DNA of 50,212 nucleotides from Gammaproteobacteria bacterium. GTDB lineage: Bacteria > Pseudomonadota > Gammaproteobacteria > Xanthomonadales > Wenzhouxiangellaceae. Below, one piece after another: positions 43,767-50,212 of the stretch; positions within the stretch are counted from its first letter, which is position 1, and each line of letters opens with the position of its first letter. A model generated the notes under the pieces. That model was not told the origin of the DNA, searched no databases, and saw only the letters and a list, made by a program, of their open reading frames with translations. The stretch is taken from contig JAJFKZ010000027.1 of NCBI GenBank assembly GCA_021772955.1, positions 1 to 50,212 on the forward strand. The letters are read 5' to 3'. Made by a program: the position numbers and the translations under genes.

Positions 43767-44384
43767 ATGACTGAACTGCCGTTTGCGCCTTCGGCCGAGC
43801 GCAACAAGCTGCCGATACTGCTCGCTCTGCAAGATCTGCTGCCCAGTGCCGGACAGGTACTGGAAATCGGTTCCGGAACTGGTCAACACGTGATCTTTTT
43901 TGCCGCCGCAATGCCGCAGTTGCACTGGCAGCCCAGCGAACAGCAGATGCATTTGCCGGGTTTGCAGGCCAGACTGCAGTTGCAAGCTGGCAGCAATGTG
44001 TTGCCAGCCATCGAGCTGGATGTGACCCAGGCCACGCAGTGGCCACCGGCGCTCAGCCATGATGCGGTGTATGCCGCAAACGTGGCGCATATCATGTCCT
44101 GGCCACAGGTGCAGGCCATGTTTGCTGGCGTCGAATGCTGTCTGCACACTGCAGGTCGCTTTTGTTTGTATGGCCCGTTTCATCGCCAGGGGCAGCCTAC
44201 GTCTGCGGGTAACGCCGAGTTTGATGCGCAATTGCGCAGCGCCGACAATCCGCAGGGAAGCCACCAGGGCATTCGCGATGACAGCGCGATGATTGAATTG
44301 GCGCATCGCCACGGCATGCAGCTGCTCGATGACATTGCAATGCCAGCCAATAACCGCATATTGGTGTTTACCAAATCCATCTGA
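43767..44384 (+). CDS. DUF938 SAM-dependent methyltransferase-like protein
   Basis: The 205-residue protein has class I methyltransferase motif I (VLEIGSGTGQHVIFFA) and the DUF938 signatures FAPSAERNKLPIL at the start, WQPSEQ, YAANVAHIMSW, CLYGPFHRQG and the C-terminal MPANNRILVFTK. The family is widespread in proteobacteria and also has animal members; its substrate is unknown. It lies 25 bp after the aldehyde dehydrogenase and 24 bp before msrC, so the three probably form an operon. Confidence 0.88.
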   Translation: MTELPFAPSAERNKLPILLALQDLLPSAGQVLEIGSGTGQHVIFFAAAMPQLHWQPSEQQMHLPGLQARLQLQAGSNVLPAIELDVTQATQWPPALSHDAVYAANVAHIMSWPQVQAMFAGVECCLHTAGRFCLYGPFHRQGQPTSAGNAEFDAQLRSADNPQGSHQGIRDDSAMIELAHRHGMQLLDDIAMPANNRILVFTKSI

Positions 44385-44408
44385 ACATGCCATATTCAGG
44401 GTCATAAC

Positions 44409-44894
44409 ATGCATGCAATCGATTTACAGCTTGGCCTGGTACAACAGGCGCAAGCGCTGATGTCCAGTGAGCGCAATGCCCTGGCCAATGCGGCCAATTT
44501 GTGTGCGCTGATTTTTTCCGGATTCGAGCGCATCAACTGGGCCGGATTTTACTTCCTGCACGGTGACGAACTGGTGCTGGGGCCGTTTCAGGGCCAGCTG
44601 GCCTGCACGCGCATTAAAGTTGGTCAGGGCGTCTGCGGCCATGCTGCGGCCAGCCGACAAACTCAGCGCGTGGCTGATGTGGATCAATTCGACGGCCATA
44701 TCGCCTGTGACAGCGCCTCACGGTCGGAGCTGGTGGTGCCATTGTTGCTAGATCAACAACTGCTTGGGGTGCTGGATATCGATGCGCCGATAACGAATCG
44801 ATTCAGTGCCAGCGATCAGACCCTGATGGAAAATCTGGCCGCGGCCTGGCTAAAGAGCAGCGACCTGGCCGTGAACAGGCTGTATCAAAACTGA
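44409..44894 (+). CDS. msrC: Free methionine-(R)-sulfoxide reductase (GAF domain)
   Basis: Reduces free L-methionine-(R)-sulfoxide to methionine. It is a single GAF domain of 161 residues: INWAGFYFLHGDELVLGPFQG, GQGVCGHAAAS, HIACDSASRSELVVPLL and LLGVLDIDAP. The three catalytic cysteines are Cys66, Cys76 and Cys100, with the same 10 and 24 residue spacing as Cys84/94/118 of E. coli fRMsr. The stop is followed by the repeat-rich region. Confidence 0.94.
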   Translation: MHAIDLQLGLVQQAQALMSSERNALANAANLCALIFSGFERINWAGFYFLHGDELVLGPFQGQLACTRIKVGQGVCGHAAASRQTQRVADVDQFDGHIACDSASRSELVVPLLLDQQLLGVLDIDAPITNRFSASDQTLMENLAAAWLKSSDLAVNRLYQN

Positions 44895-44966
44895 TAACAG
44901 GATGCAGCCTGCCGTCAACCCGGCACAGGCCTGGGTCCAGTCTGAAGCGAACATGAAACAACGTTC

Positions 44967-45153
44967 GTCACCCCGGCGTAGGCCGGGGTCCAGTGAAACC
45001 CACAGTTGTGCGCAAGCACGACATTCATGCTGGTCTACGTTGATGAAAGGGAGTCGCTACGCGACAGTCATAGCGACTGGATACCGGCCTGCGCCGGTAT
45101 GACGAAGCGTTGTTCAGGCAGCATGCAGGCCGGATAAGCAAAGCGCATCCGGC
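44967..45153. repeat. Composite long repeat, copy 1
   Basis: It shares its order of blocks with 46738-46914: CACCCCGGCGTAGGCCGGGG, CCAGTGAAAC, CACAGTTGTGCGCAAG, ATGCTGGTCTA, TGATGAA, GGGAGTCGCTAC, AGTCATA, a CCGGCCT...GCCGGTA palindrome, TTGTTCAGG, then the CCGGATAAGC palindrome. Most of the ~185 bp matches. It contains three nested palindromes: CCCCGGCGTAGGCCGGGG, ATACCGGCCTGCGCCGGTAT and the REP-like end. Partial relatives are at 46187-46240 and about 46640-46712. There is no ORF. Confidence 0.8.
45129..45153. repeat. REP-like palindrome 1
   Basis: GCCGGATAAGC...GCATCCGGC: 7-bp outer stem with an imperfect inner stem. It resembles the enterobacterial REP/BIME palindrome, which pairs GCCGGAT with ATCCGGC. 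An exact second copy follows 26 bp later. Confidence 0.75.
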
Positions 45154-45179
45154 ATTCCCTCGCCTGACTCTGCTTGTAG

Positions 45180-45204
45180 GCCGGATAAGCAAAGCGCATC
45201 CGGC
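45180..45204. repeat. REP-like palindrome 2
   Basis: Identical in 25 bases to 45129-45153 and in the same orientation, preceded by TAG where copy 1 has CAG. The pair makes a small direct-repeat array like a BIME. No REP-associated tyrosine transposase gene is in the window. Confidence 0.75.
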
Positions 45205-45307
45205 GATGGCTGGTTTGCAACACAGTTGTGGGGGCCTGCATGCAGTGGCCAGAGATTATCCAAAAAGTTGCTGCAGCATGGCAATGTTGGCGTGTATGCT
45301 ATGGCGT

Positions 45308-45394
45308 ATCTTCAGGGGGCGTTTCTTCAGGGGCGCATCTTCAGGGGCGCATCTTCAGGGGGCGCATTTTCAGGGGGCGCATTTTCAGGGGCGA
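45308..45394. repeat. Tandem array of six 14-15 bp units
   Basis: TTCAGGGG(G)CG units begin at 45311, 45326, 45340, 45354, 45369 and 45384; the periods are 15, 14, 14, 15, 15. Units differ by G-tract length and a C/T before TTCAG. The last unit supplies the TGA stop of sixA (complement of TCA at 45385-45387), so slippage here could change the 3' end of the gene or its transcript. Confidence 0.85.
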
Positions 45395-45861
45395 TACAGC
45401 CAATCCATCTGCCAGGGTTGATGCAAGTCACCAGCGTCGCTGTGCAGCAGTGCCATGTCGCCGGTGCCGAATCCCAGTCGCGCCTCGCTGTTGGCGCGGG
45501 CGAGCATGGACACCAGCTCACTGATGACCGGATTGTGTCCAACCAGGATGACGCGATCGTGCACGCTCAGTTGCGCTGTGAGCAAGGCCATCAGATACCC
45601 GCTGCTGCCGCCGTAGATGCTGTCCTCAAAGGCCTCATCGCAGTGTAGCGCTTGCGGTCGGCACTGTTGCCAGGTCTGGCGCGTGCGCACGGCTGGCGAG
45701 CACAACAGCTGCCAGTTTTCGGCTGGCAACTGGTCATGCAGCCAGGTACGCATGCTGACACACTGCCGTTCGCCTTTTGCTGCCAGTTCGCGCGTAAAAT
45801 CCGCTTGGCCCGGACGAGCTTGCAGTGTTTTCGCGTGCCGGATCAACAGCAGATGTTGCAT
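45385..45861 (-). CDS. sixA: Phosphohistidine phosphatase SixA
   Basis: Histidine-phosphatase-superfamily protein of 158 residues that removes phosphate from phosphohistidine, in E. coli on ArcB and the nitrogen phosphotransferase system. HLLLIRHAKT carries the catalytic RH (Arg8-His9), and VGHNP holds the second histidine. CSPAVRTRQTW is the phosphate-binding arginine segment. It is downstream of the small lipoprotein gene by 15 bp on the same strand. The stop lies in a tandem repeat, and the two genes are bracketed by long direct repeats, a setting that allows deletion or duplication. Confidence 0.92.
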   Translation of the reverse strand: MQHLLLIRHAKTLQARPGQADFTRELAAKGERQCVSMRTWLHDQLPAENWQLLCSPAVRTRQTWQQCRPQALHCDEAFEDSIYGGSSGYLMALLTAQLSVHDRVILVGHNPVISELVSMLARANSEARLGFGTGDMALLHSDAGDLHQPWQMDWLYRP

Positions 45862-45876
45862 GGTGGTCAGCGGCGG

Positions 45877-46089
45877 TCAGTTGGACGATTCGGCTTCGAT
45901 CTGCTCACGTTGTTTTTGCGCAGCTTCAAGCAAGTCCTGTTCGACATCCCGGGCTTTTTGCAGGGCGTCGATCTGGGTGCTGAGCAGATTATCGTTGGCG
46001 GCAGGCTCCGTGGTTTGTGGATCAGCCTGTTGTGGCTGGCAAGCGCAGAGCAGGGTGGCGAGAGAAACAAGCAATACGAATCTGAACAT
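45877..46089 (-). CDS. Small predicted lipoprotein
   Basis: A 70-residue protein with signal peptide MFRFVLLVSLATLLCAC. The lipobox LCAC puts the modified cysteine at residue 17, followed by Gln, so outer-membrane sorting is likely. The mature part is Pro/Gln/Asp-rich, then a helical segment from about residue 38 (QIDALQKARDVEQDLLEAA). GAGGTG about 5 bp upstream of the ATG supports real translation. I recognise no family. Coiled-coil-like periplasmic anchor proteins of this size are common. Confidence 0.7.
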   Translation of the reverse strand: MFRFVLLVSLATLLCACQPQQADPQTTEPAANDNLLSTQIDALQKARDVEQDLLEAAQKQREQIEAESSN

Positions 46090-46186
46090 GATGGCACCTC
46101 ACTGCTGATAGTGTAAGCAGTTGCCCAGTATACAATGCTTAGTGCAGGAACTGTGGTGACCAGGCTGCGCCATGTCGATCAACATG

Positions 46187-46240
46187 TTGATGAATTGGAC
46201 TGGATACCGGCCTGCGCCGGTATGACGGGCGTTGTTCAGG
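46187..46240. repeat. Partial copy of the long repeat
   Basis: GTTGATGAA, then TGGATACCGGCCTGCGCCGG, TATGACG and GTTGTTCAGG match the inner part of the long repeat at 45040-45118, including the ATACCGGC/GCCGGTAT palindrome. The flanking CACCCCGG and CCGGATAAG ends are missing. Confidence 0.7.
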
Positions 46241-46467
46241 ATGGTAAAGTCTACCGTCGTCCCGCTGATGTCTCAAAGTAACAGTATATGGTGTGTACAG
46301 CGTCACGCACACGTTCTGTATCCAGACAAGAAAGATTGTACGGATTACACAGATCACAGAGATCAGCCGCCCACCGGTACAAGGTAAAACGAAGCCGTCA
46401 TACCAATTACACAGACCTGAAAACTGTTTTTTGCCAAATCAATGGCGATTACGTTACGCTGTTGCAT

Positions 46468-46534
46468 TGTGGACTCCTTGTGGTTGTGGTTTGCTAAGCG
46501 ACAAACTTAACTCTGAAAGGAGGAGGAGTCCACA
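46468..46534. repeat. Perfect 11-bp inverted repeat, 45-bp spacer
   Basis: TGTGGACTCCT (46468-46478) is exactly complementary to AGGAGTCCACA (46524-46534). The intervening DNA is not coding. Ends with GGACTCC/GGAGTCC are reminiscent, from memory, of IS110/IS1111-type elements, which would make this an excision scar or joined ends. That origin is a guess. Confidence 0.5.
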
Positions 46535-46737
46535 CATCGGCAATGACCAACATCCGGAGGGTTGTGGCTACGCGACGATTGACTTGACTGGGTCTAATAC
46601 ATGGGTTACTGCCTGACGACGAAAATTACTGGGTTAATAGGATGGGTCGCTGCGCGACGCTTCATAGCGTGTATAGCGACACGCAACGTGGCCTGCGCCG
46701 GTATGACAACGTGTTGCTCAGGTAGATGAAGCTCGCC

Positions 46738-46914
46738 GTCACCCCGGCGTAGGCCGGGGTCCAGTGAAACTCACAGTTGTGCGCAAGTGCAACACCCATG
46801 CTGGTCTATGCTGATGAAGGGGAGTCGCTACCCGGCAGTCATATTGACAGGATGCCGGCCTCTGTGCCGGTACGTCGGACGTTGTTCAGGCCGGATAAGC
46901 AAGGCTTATCCGGC
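46738..46914. repeat. Composite long repeat, copy 2, with REP-like hairpin end
   Basis: Same block order as 44967-45153. It ends with a perfect hairpin at 46890-46914: an 11-bp stem GCCGGATAAGC/GCTTATCCGGC around AAG. In copy 1 the equivalent stem is imperfect. The hairpin is 13 bp past the fadE stop on the minus strand and could act as a weak terminator or 3' stabiliser, although no U-tract follows. Copies 1 and 2 are direct repeats around sixA and the small lipoprotein. Confidence 0.8.
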
Positions 46915-46927
46915 AAATCGTTGTGCA

Positions 46928-49402
46928 TCATGCTGCCCGGGGACGGCGCCGTGCTGATTGCTGCAGCAATTTGCTGGTCGCGGCACGCAATTCGTCGTCG
47001 CTGAAATCATCCACGGCAATGATTTCCATGGTGCGCTCATGCACCTCGCGCAACAGCCTGGCTTCATCCTTGTTGATGATCTTGGCCGCTTCGGCTGCAG
47101 TGATAATCTGGCCGGGATCAGTGCCACTGATGTCACCCTGACGCAAAGCCTTGTCCAGACGGCGCTGGATCGGTTCTGCGGCGATCACTTGCGGCAGCAG
47201 TGCTTCCATGTCGCCGATCACGTAACCGGGCGAAGCGGTCTTGTAGACGCCGTCGGTGAGACGATCCCGGGTCGCCGATGGTGCCAGCAGCAAACTGGCC
47301 ACCTTGTGGCCCAGGCGATCATTAGGCTGCTGCTCGCGCAGGCCCAGGGGGAACACGACCAGGCGCAGCAGCGCTGCGATAAAGCGGTTCGGATAATTGG
47401 CCAGCACGCCGCGCAGCGCCTCCTGCAATTGATACATGCTGTCCTGGAAAGCCCAGGACAGAATCGGCTGATCTGCAGCCGGGCGGCCCTGGTCTTCGAA
47501 GCGCTTGAGCATGGCCGAACTGATATAAAGCTGGCTGAGGACATCACCCAAACGTCCGGAAATTCGCTCTTTCTGCTTCAGCTTGCCGCCGAAGGTGAGC
47601 ATGACCACGTCTGCCAGCAGGGCAAAGGCGGCGCTGTAACGACTCAGTTTGCGGTAATAGGGGCGTGTATCGCGATCACTGGGTACCGTCGACAAATGAC
47701 CGCTACCCAGACTCATCCAGAAAGCCCGACAGGCATTGCCAATGGTGTGGCCGATGTGTGCAAACAGCAGCTGGTCGAACTGGCGCAGTCGCTCCCCGCG
47801 ATCAGCGATCTGAGCGGCTTCCAGTTCTGCCAGCACATACGGATGACAGCGAATTGCGCCCTGACCGAAGATCATCAGGCTGCGGGTGAGAATGTTGGCA
47901 CCTTCGACAGTGATGGACATGGGCGCGACCTGCCAGGCACGACCCAGATAGTTGCGTGGGCCAAGTATGATGCCCTTGCCGCCGTGGATGTCCATGGCGT
48001 CACTGACCACGGCACGCGCCTTTTCGGTGGCGTGGTATTTGGCGATCGCCGATGGCACCGCCGGCTTTTCGCCCTGATCCACGGCAATGGCTGTCATTTT
48101 GCTCAGCGCACTGGCGGCATAAGTATTGCCCGCGATTCTGGCCAGCGCTTCCTGCACGCCTTCGAAACGACCAATGGGCAGATTGAACTGTTGCCGGATG
48201 CGCGCATAGGCGCCGGTGGCCAGTGCCGCCAGTTTGGCGCCGCCGGTGTTGTTGGACGGCAGGGAAATGGCGCGTCCCACGGACAGGCATTCGACCAGCA
48301 TACGCCAGCCCTGACCGGCGTATTCAGGACCACCAATGAGCATGTCCAGCGGCACAAAAATGTTTTCACCACGGATCGGACCGTTCATGAACGGGCTGTT
48401 CAGCGGCAGATGCCGACGCCCGATTTCCAGTCCCGGCGTAGCACGTGGTAACAGCGCCAGGCTGATGCCGATGTCTTCCTGATCGCCCAGCAGGCCTTCC
48501 GGATCATACAGCCGAAATGCCAGACCGACCACAGTGGCAACTGGCGCCAGAGTGATATAGCGCTTGTCGAAAGTCAGCCGCATACCCAGTACTTCCTCGC
48601 CCTGCCACTGACCTTTGCAAACCACGCCAGTGTCGGGAATTGAGGTGGCATCCGAACCGGCGGTGGGGGCAGTCAGTCCAAAGCAGGGGATTTCTTCGCC
48701 AATCGCCAGTCTGGGCAGGTAATGGTCTTTCTGCTCCTCGGTGCCATACTGCAGCAGCAACTCGGCGGGTCCCAGTGAGTTCGGTACTGCCACGGTAGAA
48801 CCGACTACCGCGCTCATGCCGCCGACTTTCTGCAGCACCGCGCGGTGCGCCAGCGCCGAGAAGCCCAAACCGCCATAGGATTTGGGGATGATCATGCCGA
48901 AGAATTTTTCTTTTTTGAGAAAATCCCACAACGCTGCAGACAGGTCGGCATCGACGTGACAGATTTGCCATTCATCGATCATGCTGCAGGCCTCCTCGCA
49001 GGGGCCGTTGACAAAGGCGCGTTCCTCGGTGGTCAACTCCGGGGTCCGTCGGCGCAGCAATTTGCGCCAGTCAGGCCGGCCACCAAACAATTCACCTTCC
49101 CAGCCAACGGTACCAGCATCCAGGGCAATCTTTTCCGTGGGGCTGAGCTTGGGGGTCATGTGCAGGTAGGCTTCCAGCATGGCCGCACTGAGCCACTGCT
49201 GACGCAGACTGGGCACATTCAGCACCAGCGCAATGGGCACAAACACCAGCCACAAAAGCGTCAGACCCAGCCAGCCGGCATCCAGAAACAGTGTTCCGGC
49301 TACCAGGATGACTGCGCTGCTGATGGTCCAGGTGCGCAGTGTGGCTGAGGTATACGCCGAGATTACCAATGTCGCCAGCAAGGCCAGTATTAACCACGTC
49401 AT
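46928..49402 (-). CDS. fadE: Acyl-CoA dehydrogenase FadE
   Basis: First step of fatty-acid beta-oxidation: FAD-dependent oxidation of acyl-CoA. At 824 residues it matches the long FadE type (E. coli 814) rather than ordinary ~390-residue dehydrogenases. Two N-terminal membrane helices (about 2-20, 25-60) are followed by the dehydrogenase domain: FFGMIIPKSYGGLGFSALAH, GTEEQKDHYLPRLAIGEEIP, CFGLTAPTAGSDATSIPDTG, MDIHGGKGIILGP. A FadE-specific C-terminal domain from about 530 follows. It is divergent from a TetR-type gene. Confidence 0.94.
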   Translation of the reverse strand: MTWLILALLATLVISAYTSATLRTWTISSAVILVAGTLFLDAGWLGLTLLWLVFVPIALVLNVPSLRQQWLSAAMLEAYLHMTPKLSPTEKIALDAGTVGWEGELFGGRPDWRKLLRRRTPELTTEERAFVNGPCEEACSMIDEWQICHVDADLSAALWDFLKKEKFFGMIIPKSYGGLGFSALAHRAVLQKVGGMSAVVGSTVAVPNSLGPAELLLQYGTEEQKDHYLPRLAIGEEIPCFGLTAPTAGSDATSIPDTGVVCKGQWQGEEVLGMRLTFDKRYITLAPVATVVGLAFRLYDPEGLLGDQEDIGISLALLPRATPGLEIGRRHLPLNSPFMNGPIRGENIFVPLDMLIGGPEYAGQGWRMLVECLSVGRAISLPSNNTGGAKLAALATGAYARIRQQFNLPIGRFEGVQEALARIAGNTYAASALSKMTAIAVDQGEKPAVPSAIAKYHATEKARAVVSDAMDIHGGKGIILGPRNYLGRAWQVAPMSITVEGANILTRSLMIFGQGAIRCHPYVLAELEAAQIADRGERLRQFDQLLFAHIGHTIGNACRAFWMSLGSGHLSTVPSDRDTRPYYRKLSRYSAAFALLADVVMLTFGGKLKQKERISGRLGDVLSQLYISSAMLKRFEDQGRPAADQPILSWAFQDSMYQLQEALRGVLANYPNRFIAALLRLVVFPLGLREQQPNDRLGHKVASLLLAPSATRDRLTDGVYKTASPGYVIGDMEALLPQVIAAEPIQRRLDKALRQGDISGTDPGQIITAAEAAKIINKDEARLLREVHERTMEIIAVDDFSDDELRAATSKLLQQSARRRPRAA

Positions 49403-49459
49403 CGTCGTTCTCCTGTAGGGTTTACTCGAATGCTCGGCATAATCTGGCCGAGTCTTTGT

Positions 49460-49477
49460 CCATACGCTACAGTATGG
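49460..49477. promoter_or_regulatory. Candidate TetR operator between fadE and tetR
   Basis: CCATAC-GCTACA-GTATGG is a perfect 6-bp inverted repeat with a 6-bp spacer, 18 bp in all. It lies 58 bp upstream of the fadE start and 125 bp upstream of the chosen tetR start. Size and placement suit a TetR-family dimer site controlling both genes. The regulator-site link is inferred from position only. Confidence 0.45.
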
Positions 49478-49601
49478 CGCAGCCCAATCGGGTCGTCAAA
49501 TGGTTTTGCTTGCCAGTTGCGGGCAGCTCGGCTATCTTGTAGCGCATGGATCAGATCAAACACCGCAGCCATTGCTGCGTCATGCACGCAGCAGTCCATC
49601 A

Positions 49602-50204
49602 ATGCCGACAGCAAGCCTGAGCGCGGCCAACAAACCCAGTTTATCGCCGCAAGACTGGGAGCAGGCTGCGTTGGAGTGGATTGCCGAGCACGGTGTGGCG
49701 GCGCTCAAGGTTGAGCCGCTGGCGCGGCGGCTGGGCATTACCAAAGGCAGCTTCTACTGGCATTTTAGTGATCGGGAACAGCTGCTGAACCGTTCACTGT
49801 TGCGCTGGGAGCGTCTGGACCATGACAGCGTGGCGCGTTTTGTCAATCGCAAGCAGGCACCGTACGAGAAACTCGCCGACTTCTTTCGCGGTACCAGTCG
49901 CCAGCATCTGACTCATAACATATACGGGGCCTTGTTGTCGGCGCCTCGTAACCATGGCATTGCTGCGATCTTACAGCGTGTGACCCAGTTGCGCATGGAT
50001 TTCCTCAACAACGAATACCTGGCCATGGGGCTGGGTGTAGAGCAGGCGCGCTTGCATACCCAACTCACCTACAGCGCCTATGTCGGTTTTGTGCAGCTGC
50101 AGCGGCAGCAGTTGTCGGCCATGATCGACGCTGCCGAACCACTGGACTACACCGAGCATGTCATTGCCGTGCTGCTGGATGGCGCTCGCAAGCTGGCAGG
50201 GTAA
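49602..50204 (+). CDS. TetR/AcrR family transcriptional regulator
   Basis: About 200 residues from ATG 49602. The N-terminal DNA-binding domain is clear: WIAEHGVAALKVEPLARRLG, ITKGSFYWHFSDREQLL, the classic TetR helix-turn-helix. A helical ligand domain follows (about 65-200). It is divergent from fadE, with a perfect inverted repeat in the gap, so control of fatty-acid degradation by an acyl-CoA-type ligand is plausible but not shown. The frame is open to an ATG at 49500; no ribosome site picks out either start. Confidence 0.87.
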   Translation: MPTASLSAANKPSLSPQDWEQAALEWIAEHGVAALKVEPLARRLGITKGSFYWHFSDREQLLNRSLLRWERLDHDSVARFVNRKQAPYEKLADFFRGTSRQHLTHNIYGALLSAPRNHGIAAILQRVTQLRMDFLNNEYLAMGLGVEQARLHTQLTYSAYVGFVQLQRQQLSAMIDAAEPLDYTEHVIAVLLDGARKLAG

Positions 50205-50212
50205 TGGGCATA

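Larger units (their letters stand above)
44895..45384. other. 490-bp repeat-rich non-coding gap between msrC and sixA
   Basis: This gap holds a composite long repeat (44967-45153), two REP-like palindromes and a short tandem array running into the 3' end of sixA, each listed separately. Plus-strand ORFs crossing the tandem array give pentapeptide-like strings, but only because the DNA repeats. The remaining stretch 45205-45307 shows nothing I recognise. Confidence 0.7.
46090..46927. other. 838-bp repeat-rich non-coding region
   Basis: No gene is supported here. ORFs such as 46293-46616 have no family features and run through repeats. It contains a partial long repeat (46187-46240), a perfect 11-bp inverted repeat (46468-46534), another partial repeat (about 46640-46712), the full composite repeat (46738-46914) and a REP-like hairpin. 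It looks like a landing area for small repeats and possibly an old insertion sequence remnant. Confidence 0.65.

Noticed and set aside
45308-45394. CRISPR array
   Set aside because: Units are only 14-15 bp, contiguous with no spacers, and no cas gene is present.
45228-45524. Plus-strand ORFs giving pentapeptide-like repeats (RIFRG / AHFQG)
   Set aside because: They arise only because the DNA tandem array is read in several frames; they overlap sixA on the other strand and have no start signal.
46293-46616. A 107-residue plus-strand ORF in the repeat region
   Set aside because: No family features or ribosome site, and it runs through the inverted repeat; composition looks like translated non-coding DNA.

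Overview
The window is a chromosomal segment of a gammaproteobacterium of moderately high GC. The gene order points there: tsf-pyrH-frr-uppS-cdsA-rseP-bamA-skp-lpxD-fabZ-lpxA-lpxB-rnhB is the classic gammaproteobacterial translation/envelope cluster, and a class A penicillin-binding protein gene divergent from pilMNOPQ is the arrangement known from Pseudomonas and relatives. I cannot name a genus. No tRNA, rRNA, CRISPR array, prophage or intact transposase gene was seen.

Region by region. (1) 1-12604, plus strand: end of tsf, then pyrH, frr, uppS, cdsA, rseP, bamA, skp and the lipid A genes lpxD-fabZ-lpxA-lpxB, closing with rnhB. The genes are tightly packed, many overlap, and dxr is absent from both of its usual positions here. 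(2) 12792-14625, minus: a one-domain asparaginase-like protein, a DUF2069 membrane protein, wrbA and an ArsC-like reductase, divergent from a YihY/BrkB membrane protein and a TlpA-like thioredoxin (14650-16420, plus). (3) 16485-21627, minus: DUF445 and DUF962 (Mpo1-like) membrane proteins, a large M1 aminopeptidase lipoprotein and a MerC-like membrane protein, with a 182-bp MITE-like element inserted at the merC stop codon. (4) 21764-27710, plus: an unusual glutaredoxin-like/Kelch fusion, a fused fatty-acid kinase (DAK2 + DegV) overlapping plsY, then birA and coaX. Fatty-acid kinase makes the acyl-phosphate that PlsY consumes, so this looks like one phospholipid-entry unit. (5) 27711-31098: a hairpin, a dispersed intergenic repeat, MAPEG, YkvA and ElaA-like proteins, a SET-domain protein and xthA. 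(6) 31095-42080: mrcA (minus) and pilMNOPQ (plus) for type IV pilus assembly, followed by a large Ig-like lipoprotein that ends at a strong terminator. (7) 42263-44894, plus: an aldehyde dehydrogenase, a DUF938 methyltransferase and free-methionine-R-sulfoxide reductase. (8) 44895-46927: repeat-rich DNA around sixA and a small lipoprotein gene. (9) 46928-50204: fadE (minus) and a divergent TetR-type regulator with a candidate operator between them.

The most interesting items are: a ~100-nt dispersed element (about 80% identical by hand alignment) lying 60-70 bp upstream of both skp and the MAPEG gene; the glutaredoxin-TM-Kelch fusion divergent from a merC-like gene whose predicted promoter would give a leaderless mRNA and is covered by a Zur-like palindrome; the fatty-acid kinase fusion coupled to plsY; calcium-loop-like motifs in a BamA barrel loop; the MITE-like element at the merC stop codon; and the long repeats flanking sixA. 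All calls come from reading the sequence by eye. No database search, folding program or alignment software was used.
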